Shown: one piece after another, positions 27,703 to 38,561 of the stretch
Layout: every line of letters begins with the position of its first letter
Numbering within the stretch: the first letter of the stretch is position 1
Assembly: GCA_963735455.1 (NCBI GenBank)
Contig: CAVTKZ010000002.1
Span: 124,001 to 188,000, forward strand
From: Palsa-1033 sp963735455
Lineage (GTDB): Bacteria; Chloroflexota; Limnocylindria; Limnocylindrales; CSP1-4
Reading direction: 5' to 3'
DNA: 64,000 bases
Notes under the pieces: generated by a model
The model's database searches: none
What the model was told of the DNA's origin: nothing
The model's input: the letters and a program-made list of their open reading frames with translations, nothing else
Translations under genes and position numbers: made by a program

Positions 27703-28616
27703 TGGCCAGCCTGGGCGGGAGCCAGCCAGGCGCGCCGGTCCTGCCGGCCTTCGTCGGCCGGCCCACGGCGAGCCCCCAGGAGGCGGCCAACTGGACAGCC
27801 CGCCAGGTGATCGCGAACAACCTGCGCTCGGTCGTCGGCCGGGCCTATCCCCGGGTCATCGGCCTCACCCGCGAGCCGTCCTGGCTCATCTTCCAGATGC
27901 TCCTGCCGTTCCTGACCACGTCCTCGTTCGTCTTCGTCTATCGCGCCCTCGACGCCCCGCCGGCCTACATCGGCTTCGTCGTGATCGGCGGGGCGATGAC
28001 CGCCTTCTGGCTGAACGTGGTCTGGATGATGGCCGCCCAGCTGTACTGGGAGAAGGACCAGGGCAACCTGGAGCTCTATTTCGCGGCGCCGATGAACGTG
28101 ATGAGCGTGCTCGTCGGGATGGCCGTCGGCGGCCTGGTGATGAGCTCGACCCGGGCGGTCGTCATCCTGTTCATCGCCACGGTCGTCTTCGGGGTCAGCT
28201 TCAGCATCAGCCAGTGGGCGCTCCTGCTGGCCGTCTTCGTCCTGACCCTGGCCGCCCTGTACGGGTTCGGGATGATGCTCGCCTCGCTGTTCGTGATGTG
28301 GGGCCGGGAGGCGTTCCACCTGACCCAGCTGATGACCGAGCCGGTCTACTTCGTGTCGGGCCTGAACTTCCCGGTCGGCCGGCTGGGCTTCATCGGCGCG
28401 CTGGCGATCGCCCTGATCCCGCTGGCCGTGGGCCTCGACGCGATGCGCCAGCTGGCCTTCGTCTCGACCGGCCCGACCGGTACTCCGGCGCCGTGGGTCG
28501 AGGCCCTGATCCTGGTCGTCATGACGATCGCCTTCATCGGCCTCGCCCGCTGGCTGCTCCAGGCGATGGAGGAGCGGGCCCGGCGCGAGGGTCGCCTGAC
28601 GGTGCGCTGGCGATGA
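27702..28616 (+). CDS. ABC-2 type permease, first subunit
   Basis: 304 residues with about six membrane helices. A 75-residue N-terminal cytoplasmic part (AANWTARQVIANNLRSVVG) is followed by LIFQMLLPFLTTSSFVFVY, and the stretch MMLASLFVMWGREAFHLTQL matches the conserved ABC-2 region before the fifth helix. It forms a heterodimeric channel with the next gene. Overlaps both neighbours (TGATG upstream, ATGA downstream), so the three subunits are translationally coupled. Substrate unknown. Confidence 0.85.
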   Translation: MASLGGSQPGAPVLPAFVGRPTASPQEAANWTARQVIANNLRSVVGRAYPRVIGLTREPSWLIFQMLLPFLTTSSFVFVYRALDAPPAYIGFVVIGGAMTAFWLNVVWMMAAQLYWEKDQGNLELYFAAPMNVMSVLVGMAVGGLVMSSTRAVVILFIATVVFGVSFSISQWALLLAVFVLTLAALYGFGMMLASLFVMWGREAFHLTQLMTEPVYFVSGLNFPVGRLGFIGALAIALIPLAVGLDAMRQLAFVSTGPTGTPAPWVEALILVVMTIAFIGLARWLLQAMEERARREGRLTVRWR

Positions 28617-29552
28617 TCGACGCGGCCCCCGTCGACGGCCATCGCTTCGATCCGGCCCGCGCCCGCGGCCAGGGCACGAGCGACCTGCTGCGCAGCTTCC
28701 GGACCGCGGCTTCGCTGGGCTGGAAGATGGAGGCCAACTGGACCGATCCGCTGCTGTTCTTCATCTACTCGGTGGCCAAGCCGGTCGCCTCGGCCCTGAT
28801 CCTCGTGTTCATGCTCCAGGTGATCGCGGGGCCCGCCGGGATTGCCCTGCGGCCGTTCGTGATCGTGGGCAGCGCGCTGTGGTCGTTCGTGGTCAGCGGC
28901 GTGGCCGGCCTGGCCTGGGCCGTCCTCGACGACCGCGAGCGCTACCGGATGCTCAAGTACATCTACGTCAGCCCGAGCTCGTTCCTGACGATCCTGCTCG
29001 GCCGCGGGCTGGCCCGCCTGGCGGTCGGGGCGATGGGCGCCGGGATCACCCTGGCCGTCGGGGTGATCGTCCTGGGCGTGCCGTTCAACCCGCTGGGTGT
29101 CGACTGGCCACTGCTGGCGATCGTCCTGGTCCTGGGCGTGATCACGATCTGCGCCCTGGCCGTGGTGATGGCCGCGGTCTGCCTCCAGACCCGCCAGGAA
29201 TCGTGGGACTACCCGGAGGTCGTGGTCGGCGCCCTGTTCCTGGTCGTCGGGGCCGTCTTCCCGCTGTCGGTCCTGCCCCTGCCGCTGCAGGTCCTCGGCC
29301 TGGTCAGCCCGTTGAGCTGGTGGATCGCCGGCGTCCGCCAGGCGCTCTTCCCCGGCGGCCCGAGCTCGATCGGCGGGCCCGGGTCGCTGTGGCAGCAGCT
29401 GTCGGGCCAGCTCAACCCGAACGCCGCTCCAGATCGTGGTCGTCTTGCTGGTCACCGGAGCCATCGTTACACTCGGCTCAGCCATGCTCTTCCGGGCCGG
29501 TGAGGCTCGGGCCAAGGATCGCGGCCTGATCGATCGAACGACCGGATCCTGA
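28613..29552 (+). CDS. ABC-2 type permease, second subunit, one frameshift
   Basis: About 312 residues with six helices: DPLLFFIYSVAKPVASALIL, ALWSFVVSGVAGLAWAVLDD, then the conserved YIYVSPSSFLTILLGRGLARL. Near 29430 one extra base (GCTCCAGATC) shifts the frame; removing it continues LNPNAAQIVVVLLVTGAIV, the last helix, ending at TGA 29550-29552. As read, the protein would lose that helix and end in an unrelated tail at 29503. A sequencing insertion is the simple explanation. Confidence 0.82.
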
Positions 29553-29569
29553 GACGAGACGGAGGCCGA

Positions 29570-30103
29570 ATGCGGATCTACGAGGGGTCGCCCCGCCAGG
29601 ACTTCGAGGAGGTCTTCCGCTCGATCGGCGCCTTCCTCGACCAGCGCGGGATGCGCGAGGTCCTGCTGGCCGAGGCGCCTGATGGATTCATCGTCCAGGG
29701 CCTGGTCACGACCAAGGCGACCGGCGGCTGGGGCGAGTCGCTGGGCAGCCAGGTCAAGGAGACCCTGACCTTCCTCGACGACGACATCGCCCGGTTCATG
29801 GAGGAGGCCGTCGCCCGCCGGAACCGGCAGGCGACGGATGATTGGACCAAGGCGGGCTACTATGAGAAGGCATTCCGCGTCCTGGGTCGCTACATGGACG
29901 AGCAGAAGCCGAAAGACACGTTCTTCTTCGAGCAGGACGGCGCCTTCGTGGTTCGCCTCTTGTCGTCGACCCAGACGGGCGCCAAGCATGTCCTCTCGGA
30001 ATTCACCAAAGAGGACGTCGAATCGATGATCGCCGGCGGACCGGCGTTGCGCGAGGCTCGGACGGCCGCCAAGGCCGGTCCGGCCGACAACAAGAAGAAG
30101 TAA
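29570..30103 (+). CDS. unknown protein with an internal domain duplication
   Basis: 177 residues, no family recognised. Two related halves are visible. The first has EVFRSIGAFLDQRGMREVLL then PDGFIVQGL then a helix LDDDIARFMEEAVARR. The second has KAFRVLGRYMDEQKPKDTFF then QDGAFVVRLL then FTKEDVESMIAGG. The shared pattern is FRxxGxxxD, a hydrophobic strand, DGxxV, then an acidic helix, so the protein is probably two copies of a small alpha/beta domain. The C-terminus is Lys-rich (DNKKK). GACGGAGG precedes the ATG. It follows the ABC exporter by 17 bases and precedes a small membrane protein by 14, so all belong to one operon. Soluble, role unknown. Confidence 0.75.
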   Translation: MRIYEGSPRQDFEEVFRSIGAFLDQRGMREVLLAEAPDGFIVQGLVTTKATGGWGESLGSQVKETLTFLDDDIARFMEEAVARRNRQATDDWTKAGYYEKAFRVLGRYMDEQKPKDTFFFEQDGAFVVRLLSSTQTGAKHVLSEFTKEDVESMIAGGPALREARTAAKAGPADNKKK

Positions 30104-30117
30104 CGGGAGGTACAGCC

Positions 30118-30273
30118 ATGAAGGCTCTTAAGACGGTCGCGGTCGCACTCGGGGTCACCCTCGGCGCGCTGATCGTGATTCCGCTGGTCATCCTGGCCGG
30201 CCTGTTCGTCTGGCTCAAGCTGACCGAGGAGTCCGACGAAGAGTCGCTCGTCCTCGACCAGGAAGGCGCCTGA
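30118..30273 (+). CDS. 51-residue single-pass membrane protein
   Basis: MKALKTVAVALG opens a single hydrophobic helix (residues 7-33), followed by KLTEESDEES and an acidic tail ending EGA. AACGGGAGG lies 8 bases before the ATG, an excellent ribosome site, which together with the compact operon position supports a real gene despite its size. The basic N-terminus should stay inside only if the helix is not cleaved. It may modulate or anchor the upstream ABC exporter or the duplicated-domain protein. Confidence 0.7.
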   Translation: MKALKTVAVALGVTLGALIVIPLVILAGLFVWLKLTEESDEESLVLDQEGA

Positions 30274-30346
30274 CCCACCGCCTGACGGTCGCCACCTGGC
30301 TCCGGCCCACACCGGAGGACCGCTTGGCGGCCAGTCCTTCGCCCGA

Positions 30347-31198
30347 ATGACGCCCGACGCGACGACCGCGCCGGGCGTCGTCATGTCCGGCGCGGCGCCC
30401 CGCGTCGAGCCCCTCCCGGCGGGCAGCCCGCCGGTCGCCTTCCTGGTCGACTACGACGGCACGATCGCCCTGACCGACGTCTCGGACACGGTCATGGCCG
30501 AGCACGTCTCGCATGCCGACTGGGAACGGATCGCGGCGATCTACGACGCCGGCCTGATGGGCTCCCGGCGGCTGATGGAGTGGGAGATCAAGCTGATCCG
30601 GGCGACCGAGGCCGAGCTCCTGGCCACGGCCGCGGTCCAGCCCCACGACCCGGGCTTCGTCCCGTTCGCCCGCCGGGCGACGGCCGCCGGGATCCCGGTC
30701 GAGGTGGTCAGCGACGGCTTCGGCTTCTTCATCGGCCCGGCCCTCGCCCGCCTCGGCCTGGCCGACCTGCCGATCGTGACCGCCCGGACCACGTTCGCCG
30801 ACCAGGTTGGCAGCATCAGCTGGCCCAACGGCCACCCCGACTGCCGGGTGTGCGGGACGTGCAAGCGGCAACGGGTCCTGGAGCACCAGGCGGCCGGCCG
30901 GGCGGTGGTCTTCATCGGCGACGGCGAGAGCGATCGCTACGCGGCAGGCTACGCCGACGTGATCTTCGCCAAGCGGGCCCTGGTCCCGATCTGCCTGGCC
31001 AATGGCTGGGCCTACGAGCGCTGGACCGAGTTTGCCGAGATCCACGCCTGGCTGAACGAGCGGCTGGACGCCTGGCGGCGCAACCCGGCCGGGGCGTTCC
31101 CGGCCCCGGCCAGCCACCCCTTCTTCTGCGGCCCGGAGGTCTGGGGACCGGGTGTGGAGGACCCGCCGGGCGCGATCCAGCCGCCCGCCGAGGCGTAG
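30347..31198 (+). CDS. HAD-superfamily phosphatase (MtnX/phosphoserine-phosphatase-like)
   Basis: 283 residues. Motif I is VDYDGTIAL (nucleophile Asp and acid/base Asp) near 34, followed by a small helical cap. Motif III/IV lies in VVFIGDGESDRYAAGYADVIFAK. It resembles the MtnX-type phosphatases of methionine salvage, but no other salvage gene is here, so the substrate is open. A CxxC pair in CRVCGTCKRQ, before motif III, could bind metal. The N-terminal 25 residues are Ala/Pro-rich; an in-frame ATG at 30383 is another start. Confidence 0.8.
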   Translation: MTPDATTAPGVVMSGAAPRVEPLPAGSPPVAFLVDYDGTIALTDVSDTVMAEHVSHADWERIAAIYDAGLMGSRRLMEWEIKLIRATEAELLATAAVQPHDPGFVPFARRATAAGIPVEVVSDGFGFFIGPALARLGLADLPIVTARTTFADQVGSISWPNGHPDCRVCGTCKRQRVLEHQAAGRAVVFIGDGESDRYAAGYADVIFAKRALVPICLANGWAYERWTEFAEIHAWLNERLDAWRRNPAGAFPAPASHPFFCGPEVWGPGVEDPPGAIQPPAEA

Positions 31199-31292
31199 CC
31201 CGGGACTGATCGGACCCGGATCGAGGCCTGATCCCGGGGCGCAATCGAGGCCCAATCGAGGCCCGATCCGGCCGCGTTTCGGGCCGTCCGGT

Positions 31293-31321
31293 TTGCCCCG
31301 CGGGGCGTCTTCCGCTAGCAT
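31293..31321 (+). promoter_or_regulatory. predicted promoter of pyrG
   Basis: TTGCCC (31293-31298), a 17-bp spacer, and TAGCAT (31316-31321). It sits 28 bases before the CTP synthase ATG, with GGAGGA at 31335-31340 as ribosome site. Upstream (31220-31270) the word ATCGAGGCC recurs three times. Confidence 0.6.
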
Positions 31322-31348
31322 TGGAAAAACCCCCGGAGGATCCAGCCC

Positions 31349-33097
<1,749 letters not shown>

Positions 33098-33220
33098 CCT
33101 GGCGTTCATGGGGCCAGTCCGCCGGGGGCGTAGAATCGGGCCTCAAGCCACGCCTGCCCGCCTGACGCCGGCCCCGATGGCCAGCGGCTCGGCGCGCTCC
33201 CTCAGCGCCGGAGTTGACCC

Positions 33221-33883
33221 GTGAAGATCTTCCTCGACACCGCCGAAATCGACGAGATCCGGCAGGCCGCCCGGTGGGGCGTGCTCGACGGCGTGACGAC
33301 CAACCCGAGCCTGTACGCCAAGGTCGGCGGCTCGTACGACGAGATCCTGGCCGAGGTCTGCAAGATCACCTCGGGACCGGTCTCGGCCGAGGTGGTCGCC
33401 GACGACGTCGAGGGGATGCTCACCGAGGGCCGCCATTTCGCCAAGATCGCCCCGAACATCGTGGTCAAGGTGGCGATGAGCGAGAACGGCCTGGAGGCGA
33501 TCAGCCGCTTCGCCGACGAGGGGATCAAGACCAACTGCACCCTGATCTTCTCGGCCAACCAGGGCCTCCTCGCCGCCAAGGCCGGGGCCAGCCTGCTCAG
33601 CCCGTTCGTCGGCCGGCTCGACGACATCAACGAGGACGGCATGACCTGCGTCCGCGAGCTGGTCGAGATCGTCGCGATCCACGAGCTCGACGCCGAGGTC
33701 CTGGCGGCCTCGATCCGCCACCCGCTCCACGTCACCCAGGCGGCCCTGGCCGGCGCCCACGTCGCGACCCTCCCGTTCAAGATCCTGCAGATGATGATTC
33801 ACCACCCGCTGACCGACAGCGGCATCGTCCGGTTCAAGGAGGACTGGGCCAAGGCCCGCGCCGGAGCCGCCGCCAAGTCCTAG
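33221..33883 (+). CDS. short transaldolase (TalC / fructose-6-phosphate aldolase family)
   Basis: 220 residues, type 3B-like transaldolase. KIFLDTAEIDEIRQ, GVTTNPSLYAK, and NIVVKVAMS with the Schiff-base lysine are diagnostic, as is GIKTNCTLIFSANQG. It either transfers dihydroxyacetone units in the pentose-phosphate pathway or acts as an aldolase; sequence alone does not decide. It would complement tkt, rpiB and zwf at 15-21 kb. GTG 33221 has GGAG 8 bases upstream. A TAGAAT element at 33131-33136 may be its -10. Confidence 0.9.
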   Translation: MKIFLDTAEIDEIRQAARWGVLDGVTTNPSLYAKVGGSYDEILAEVCKITSGPVSAEVVADDVEGMLTEGRHFAKIAPNIVVKVAMSENGLEAISRFADEGIKTNCTLIFSANQGLLAAKAGASLLSPFVGRLDDINEDGMTCVRELVEIVAIHELDAEVLAASIRHPLHVTQAALAGAHVATLPFKILQMMIHHPLTDSGIVRFKEDWAKARAGAAAKS

Positions 33884-33896
33884 GTTCCGTTCCGGC

Positions 33897-33910
33897 TGGG
33901 AGCGCTCCCA
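33897..33910. promoter_or_regulatory. CebR-type LacI-family operator palindrome
   Basis: TGGGAGCGCTCCCA, a perfect 14-bp palindrome 14 bases after the transaldolase stop. This is exactly the box bound by the cellobiose repressor CebR in Streptomyces and by related LacI-family regulators. No sugar transporter or glycosidase is adjacent; the next gene is rho, 400 bases away. Confidence 0.55.
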
Positions 33911-34186
33911 CTCCCTGCGCTCGAAGCCGAGCATTCCTTGGCGGAGTCGAGGTTCGGACAAATGTCGCCGCCAGACGCACTGGGTTCAGATTCGGCTCGA
34001 TCTGGCTGGAATCGGAGACTCGACGGGCCGCTTCGTGCATAGGCAGACGGCCTGCGACCCAACCCAGGCTCGAATCCCGGGCAAACCCGGCCGTCGTGCG
34101 TCCCCTGGCGACATTCGTCCCAAGTCGCGGCTCAACGCCGCGCTCCGGGCACGGCTCCGGCAAGTGCCCTCGCACGGAACTGCCCG

Positions 34187-34215
34187 TTGACGGCGCCCGA
34201 TCTGGGGGCTATTCT
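34187..34215 (+). promoter_or_regulatory. predicted promoter of rho
   Basis: TTGACG (34187-34192), a 17-bp spacer, and TATTCT (34210-34215). It predicts a leader of about 90 nt before the rho ATG at 34315. The word GTGACCC occurs twice near the end of that leader. The rest of the 33884-34314 gap holds the CebR-type box and no gene. Confidence 0.7.
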
Positions 34216-34314
34216 CAATGCGTTCCCACCTCGGCTGCCGCCGGAATAGCAATTCCGCGCGAGCGCCCCGGAACCATTCCTGTGTGACCCCTCTTCACTG
34301 GTGACCCTTACCTG

Positions 34315-35712
34315 ATGCCTGCAATCGGCCCCGACCCGCGCGATCCGCGCTCCCGCAATCGGCGCACCCGCCGCCGCCCCAACGCCCCCCGCCCGCCGGT
34401 GACCGACTTCGACGAGCAGGCCGAAGCCGAAGCCGCCCGCGGCCGCAACGACCTCGCCATCGCCGACCTGCGCGAGATGAGCGAGAAGGAGCTCCGGACC
34501 ATCGGCCGCGAGCTCGAGATCGACCCGGTCGCCGCCGACCGGCGCGAAGAGCTGATGGACCGGATCCTGCAGCGCCAGACCGAGCGCGCCGGACTGGCCT
34601 ATGCCACCGGCATCCTCGACGTCGTCGACGAGGGCTTCGGCTTCATGCGCCGCCACGGCCTGCTGCCCAGCCCCGAGGACGTCTACGTCAGCTCGAGCCA
34701 GGTCCGCCGCTTCGGGCTGCGGATCGGCGATCGGGTGTCGGGCGCCGTGCGCACCCCGCGCGAGGCCGAGAAGTACTTCGGCCTGCTGCGGGTCGACTCG
34801 GTCAACGGCCTGGACCCGGACGTCGCCCGCCACCGACCCCACTTCGGCGACATGACCCCGATCCACCCCGATGAGCTGATCAACCTCGAATCGGATCCCA
34901 AGAACCTGAGCCAGCGGCTGGTCAACCTGGTCAACCCGCTGGGCAAGGGCCAGCGTGCCCTGATCGTCAGCCCGCCAAAAGCCGGCAAGACGATGCTCCT
35001 CAAGCACATCGCCAACGGCATCTCGACCAACTACCCCGAGATCCTCCTGATGGTCGCCCTGATCGGGGAGCGGCCCGAGGAGGTCACCGACATGCGCCGG
35101 AGCGTCAAGGGCGAGGTGATCAGCTCGACCTTCGACGAGCCGACCGAGAACCACACCCACGTCGCCGAGATGGCCCTCGAGATTGCCAAGCGCCAGGTCG
35201 AGAGCGGCCGCGACGTGGTCATCTTGCTCGACTCGATCACGCGCCTGGCGCGGGCCTACAACCTGGCCCTGCCGCCCAGCGGCCGGACCCTGTCGGGTGG
35301 TATCGACCCGATCGCCCTCTACCCTCCGAAGCGCTTCTTCGGTGCCGCTCGGAACATCGAGGAGGGCGGCTCGCTGACGATCATCGGCACCTGCCTGGTC
35401 GAGACCGGCTCGCGGATGGACGACGTGATCTACGAGGAGTTCAAGGGGACCGGCAACTCCGAGCTGATCCTCGAGCGCAAGCTGGCCGAGAAGCGGATCT
35501 TCCCGGCGATCGACGTCCAGCGCTCGGGCACCCGGCGCGAGGAGCTCCTCCTCGAAGAGGGCACCCTCAAGATGGTCTGGACGATGCGCCGGATGCTGTC
35601 CGCGGTGGGCACCAACGAGGGCATCGAGCTGCTCCTCAACCGGCTCTCGAAGACCGAGTCGAACGCCGAGTTCCTGGGCAAGCTGACCAAGGGCCTCGAG
35701 GCGAACGCCTAG
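34315..35712 (+). CDS. rho: transcription termination factor Rho
   Basis: 465 residues, hexameric RNA helicase. The basic N-terminal tail (RSRNRRTRRRPNA) is followed by a Rho N domain (DLREMSEKELRTIGRELEI), a cold-shock-like RNA-binding fold (GFGFMRRHGLLPSPEDVYVS), Walker A SPPKAGKTMLLKH and Walker B DVVILLDSITRLARAYN. Q-loop and R-loop regions are present (PSGRTLSGGIDP, GTGNSELILERKL). Normal length, no insertion. Single gene with its own promoter and a roughly 90-nt leader, which could allow autoregulation as in other bacteria. Confidence 0.97.
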   Translation: MPAIGPDPRDPRSRNRRTRRRPNAPRPPVTDFDEQAEAEAARGRNDLAIADLREMSEKELRTIGRELEIDPVAADRREELMDRILQRQTERAGLAYATGILDVVDEGFGFMRRHGLLPSPEDVYVSSSQVRRFGLRIGDRVSGAVRTPREAEKYFGLLRVDSVNGLDPDVARHRPHFGDMTPIHPDELINLESDPKNLSQRLVNLVNPLGKGQRALIVSPPKAGKTMLLKHIANGISTNYPEILLMVALIGERPEEVTDMRRSVKGEVISSTFDEPTENHTHVAEMALEIAKRQVESGRDVVILLDSITRLARAYNLALPPSGRTLSGGIDPIALYPPKRFFGAARNIEEGGSLTIIGTCLVETGSRMDDVIYEEFKGTGNSELILERKLAEKRIFPAIDVQRSGTRREELLLEEGTLKMVWTMRRMLSAVGTNEGIELLLNRLSKTESNAEFLGKLTKGLEANA

Positions 35713-35726
35713 CCCTTTCGCGGGCT
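35711..35726 (+). terminator. small hairpin after rho
   Basis: AGCCC (35711-35715) pairs with GGGCT (35722-35726) around TTTCGC, directly at the rho stop. There is no T-run, so this is at best a weak terminator. Confidence 0.3.
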
Positions 35727-35784
35727 TGCCAGGCGGGTCGTCGCCGCGATCGTCCTGAGTCGTCGCGCGCCCCACGCGCCTCCA

Positions 35785-35814
35785 TTGCAACGATTTGGCC
35801 GGGCATGGTACGGT
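35785..35814 (+). promoter_or_regulatory. predicted promoter of the LysM/M23 gene
   Basis: TTGCAA (35785-35790), an 18-bp spacer and TACGGT (35809-35814), ending 30 bases before the ATG. No good ribosome site lies between. Confidence 0.45.
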
Positions 35815-35844
35815 GCCCCGGACACCAAGAGTCCCGACCACTAG

Positions 35845-37209
35845 ATGTCGGGCAGCCGCTTCAAGAGACCCCCAGCTCAAGAACGCGACCGACCTGGACG
35901 GCCAAGCAGCCCCAGCGCTCCCATCCCCAGAGTGCCGTCCCCAATCTCGGAGACCGTATTGCAGAACAAGACGGCCGGCGTGCAGCGTGCCCTACGCGGG
36001 CTGCGCCCTCGCCCGCAGCGCACGACCGCCTCGATTCGCTCTGGAGCGCATCGGATCTCCCGCAGCGAGCGCGTTGCTGATCGCCTCCTCGGCCTGATCT
36101 CGCCGCGGATCGATCGCCTCGTCACCCGGATCGGCGGCCGCGAGCGCGTCCTGCCGATCGGAATCGCGTTGCTGGTCCTGATTGCCTCGATCAGTGGCGC
36201 CGGCTTCACGGCGACCGCGAAGGGCAGCACCGGCAGCACCGCGGCCATCACCGCCGGGCCGCGCCTGACGATCGGCGGCCTCGACACGAGCGCCCAGCAG
36301 ATCGACGGGCCGGACCAGGCCAGCCAGGTCGGCGGGACCGGGGCGACCACCGGCGACGGCTCGGCCGACCTGGGCCAGTACCTGTCCGACGGCACTCTGC
36401 TCAAGCCACTGGCCGTCGACACGACCGTCACCGACGCGTCGGCCAAGCTGATCACGTACACGGTCAAGTCGGGCGACACGCTGACCGCGATCGCCAGGAA
36501 GTTCGGCGTCTCGATGATGACCCTGTGGTGGGCCAACAGCCTGGCCGCCAAGGACCAGCTGCACATCGGCCAGAAGATCACGATCCCGCCGGTCGACGGC
36601 CTGGTCATCGTGGTCAAGGCCGGCGACACCCTCGATTCGATCGCGGCCCTGACCGGCATGTCGGCCGACGACATCGCCGCCTACAACAGCCTGACCGACC
36701 GGGCCCTGGTCCTCGGCCAGGTCCTGATCGTGCCCGACGCCCGCGGCAAGCCGATTGCCGTGACCGCCTCGAAGCCGACCATCACCCGGACCAGCTCGGG
36801 GGGCGGCAGCGCCCACCCGCCGGCCAACTACAGCGGCGGCGCGTTCTACTGGCCGGTGCCCGGCGGCTGGATCAGCCAGTACTTCCACGCCAGCCATCCC
36901 GCGATCGACATCGCCGCGCCGGAAGGCACGCGGGTCCTGGCCGCGGCGGCCGGGACGGTGATTTTCGCCGGCTGGAAGGACAACGGCGGCGGCTACCAGG
37001 TCTGGATCGCCCACGGCAGCGGCCTGTTCACCACCTACAACCACATGTCCGCGATCGTGACCCACGTGGGCGCGCACGTCGGCCGGGGACAGCAGGTCGG
37101 GCGGGTCGGGATGACCGGCAACGCGACCGGCCCGCATCTCCACTTCGAGGTCTGGCACGGCATGGTCTGGGGTGACGGCGTCCGGGTCAACCCGCTGCCG
37201 TACTTCTAG
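35845..37209 (+). CDS. membrane-anchored LysM - M23 peptidase (peptidoglycan hydrolase)
   Basis: 454 residues. A basic cytoplasmic tail (1-100), one membrane helix (about 101-122), a Ser/Thr/Gly linker, LysM1 (about 202-249, YTVKSGDTLTAIARKFGV), LysM2 (about 254-298, VVKAGDTLDSIAALTG) and a C-terminal M23 domain (333-454). Zinc ligands are visible: HPAID (H361, D365) and HLHFEVW (second H of HLH). It should cut peptide cross-links of the cell wall or act as a septal regulator. The tail of 100 residues before the helix is long; the true start may be later (in-frame TTG and GTG codons exist). Neighbours are unrelated. Confidence 0.88.
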   Translation: MSGSRFKRPPAQERDRPGRPSSPSAPIPRVPSPISETVLQNKTAGVQRALRGLRPRPQRTTASIRSGAHRISRSERVADRLLGLISPRIDRLVTRIGGRERVLPIGIALLVLIASISGAGFTATAKGSTGSTAAITAGPRLTIGGLDTSAQQIDGPDQASQVGGTGATTGDGSADLGQYLSDGTLLKPLAVDTTVTDASAKLITYTVKSGDTLTAIARKFGVSMMTLWWANSLAAKDQLHIGQKITIPPVDGLVIVVKAGDTLDSIAALTGMSADDIAAYNSLTDRALVLGQVLIVPDARGKPIAVTASKPTITRTSSGGGSAHPPANYSGGAFYWPVPGGWISQYFHASHPAIDIAAPEGTRVLAAAAGTVIFAGWKDNGGGYQVWIAHGSGLFTTYNHMSAIVTHVGAHVGRGQQVGRVGMTGNATGPHLHFEVWHGMVWGDGVRVNPLPYF

Positions 37210-37265
37210 ACCGCCACCCACCGGCCCCACGGCGGGGCGACCAGTGGTGTGCGACGATCGCCCGA

Positions 37266-38561
37266 ATGTTCCTCGACCAGGTCCGGATCCTCGTTCGCGC
37301 CGGTGACGGCGGCGATGGGGCGGCCACGTTCCGGCGCGAGGCCCATGTCCCGCGCGGCGGGCCCGATGGCGGCGACGGCGGGCGGGGCGGCTCGATCGAG
37401 CTGCGGGTCGATCTCGGCCAGACGACCCTGCGCGAATATCGCGACCACCGCCAGTTCAAGGCGGGCTCCGGCGGACGGGGGACCGGCTCGAAGCGCCACG
37501 GCAAGGCGGGCCAGGACCTGACCCTGACGATCCCGCCCGGGACGGCCGTGTACGACGATGCGAGCGGCGCCCTCTTGGCCGACCTGGTCAGCATCGAGCA
37601 GGTCACCGAGGTGGCCCGCGGCGGTCGCGGCGGCCTGGGCAATGTCCACTTCACCACCGCCACCCATCGCGCCCCGAAGCATGCCCAGAAGGGCGAGCCG
37701 GGCGAGGAGCGCTGGCTCCGGCTCGAGCTCCGGCTGATCGCCGACGTCGGCCTCGTCGGCCTCCCGAACGCCGGCAAGTCGACCCTCCTGGCGGCCCTCA
37801 CCGCGGCCACCCCGAAGATCGCCGACTACCCGTTCACGACCCTCGAGCCCAACCTCGGCGTGCTCGACCTGGGCCTGGACGATGGCCGCCGCCCGACGAT
37901 TGCCGACGTGCCCGGCCTGATCGAAGGGGCCAGCCTGGGCGCCGGCCTGGGCCACGCCTTCCTGCGCCACGTCGAGCGCACCCGGGTCCTGGTCCACGTC
38001 GTCGACGGCTCGTCGCGCGACCCCGAATGGGACCACCAGGTGATCCGGGACGAGCTTGCGGCCCATGACCCGGCCCTCCTCGAGCGGCCCCTCCTGGTCG
38101 CCTTCAACAAGATCGACCTGCCCGCCGCGGCCGCCGCCTGGCCGGCATTCCGGGCGGCCCGCGAGACGGATGGGCTGGCCGTGCTCGCCGTCGCGGCAGC
38201 CCGCGGCGACGGGCTGGACGAGCTCCGGGCGGCGCTGGCCGCGATGCTCCCGTCGGGCGACGAGCTGGGCCTGCCGCCCGAGCCGGCCGGCGTCGTCGTC
38301 CACACGATCGCGGGGATGGATGACGGCTTCAGCGTCGAGCTGGACCCGGACGGGGCATTCCGGGTTAGCGGCCGGCGGATCGAGCGGATCGCCGCCCAGA
38401 CCGACTTCGAGAACGAGGAATCGGCCGAGCGCTTCCAGCACGACCTTGCCCGCCTGGGGATCGAAACCGAGCTGCGCCGGCGGGGCGTTGCCTCCGGGGA
38501 CACCGTCCGGATCGGACGGGTGGAGCTCGAGTGGGATCGCCAGCCCTGGGAGAACGCTTGA
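37266..38561 (+). CDS. obgE: GTPase ObgE/CgtA
   Basis: 431 residues. Gly-rich Obg fold (MFLDQVRILVRAGDGGDG, RGGPDGGDGGRGG), then the G domain with G1 GLPNAGKSTLL, G3 DVPGLIEGAS and G4 FNKIDL, then a C-terminal OCT domain ending in VELEWDRQPWENA. Acts in late 50S ribosome assembly and the stringent response. First of the obgE-nadD-rsfS operon. Its stop overlaps the nadD coding region. Confidence 0.96.
   Translation: MFLDQVRILVRAGDGGDGAATFRREAHVPRGGPDGGDGGRGGSIELRVDLGQTTLREYRDHRQFKAGSGGRGTGSKRHGKAGQDLTLTIPPGTAVYDDASGALLADLVSIEQVTEVARGGRGGLGNVHFTTATHRAPKHAQKGEPGEERWLRLELRLIADVGLVGLPNAGKSTLLAALTAATPKIADYPFTTLEPNLGVLDLGLDDGRRPTIADVPGLIEGASLGAGLGHAFLRHVERTRVLVHVVDGSSRDPEWDHQVIRDELAAHDPALLERPLLVAFNKIDLPAAAAAWPAFRAARETDGLAVLAVAAARGDGLDELRAALAAMLPSGDELGLPPEPAGVVVHTIAGMDDGFSVELDPDGAFRVSGRRIERIAAQTDFENEESAERFQHDLARLGIETELRRRGVASGDTVRIGRVELEWDRQPWENA

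Noticed and set aside
34060..34090. tRNA gene before rho
   Set aside because: A T-arm-like GGCTCGAATCCC is present, but no acceptor, D or anticodon stems can be formed around it.
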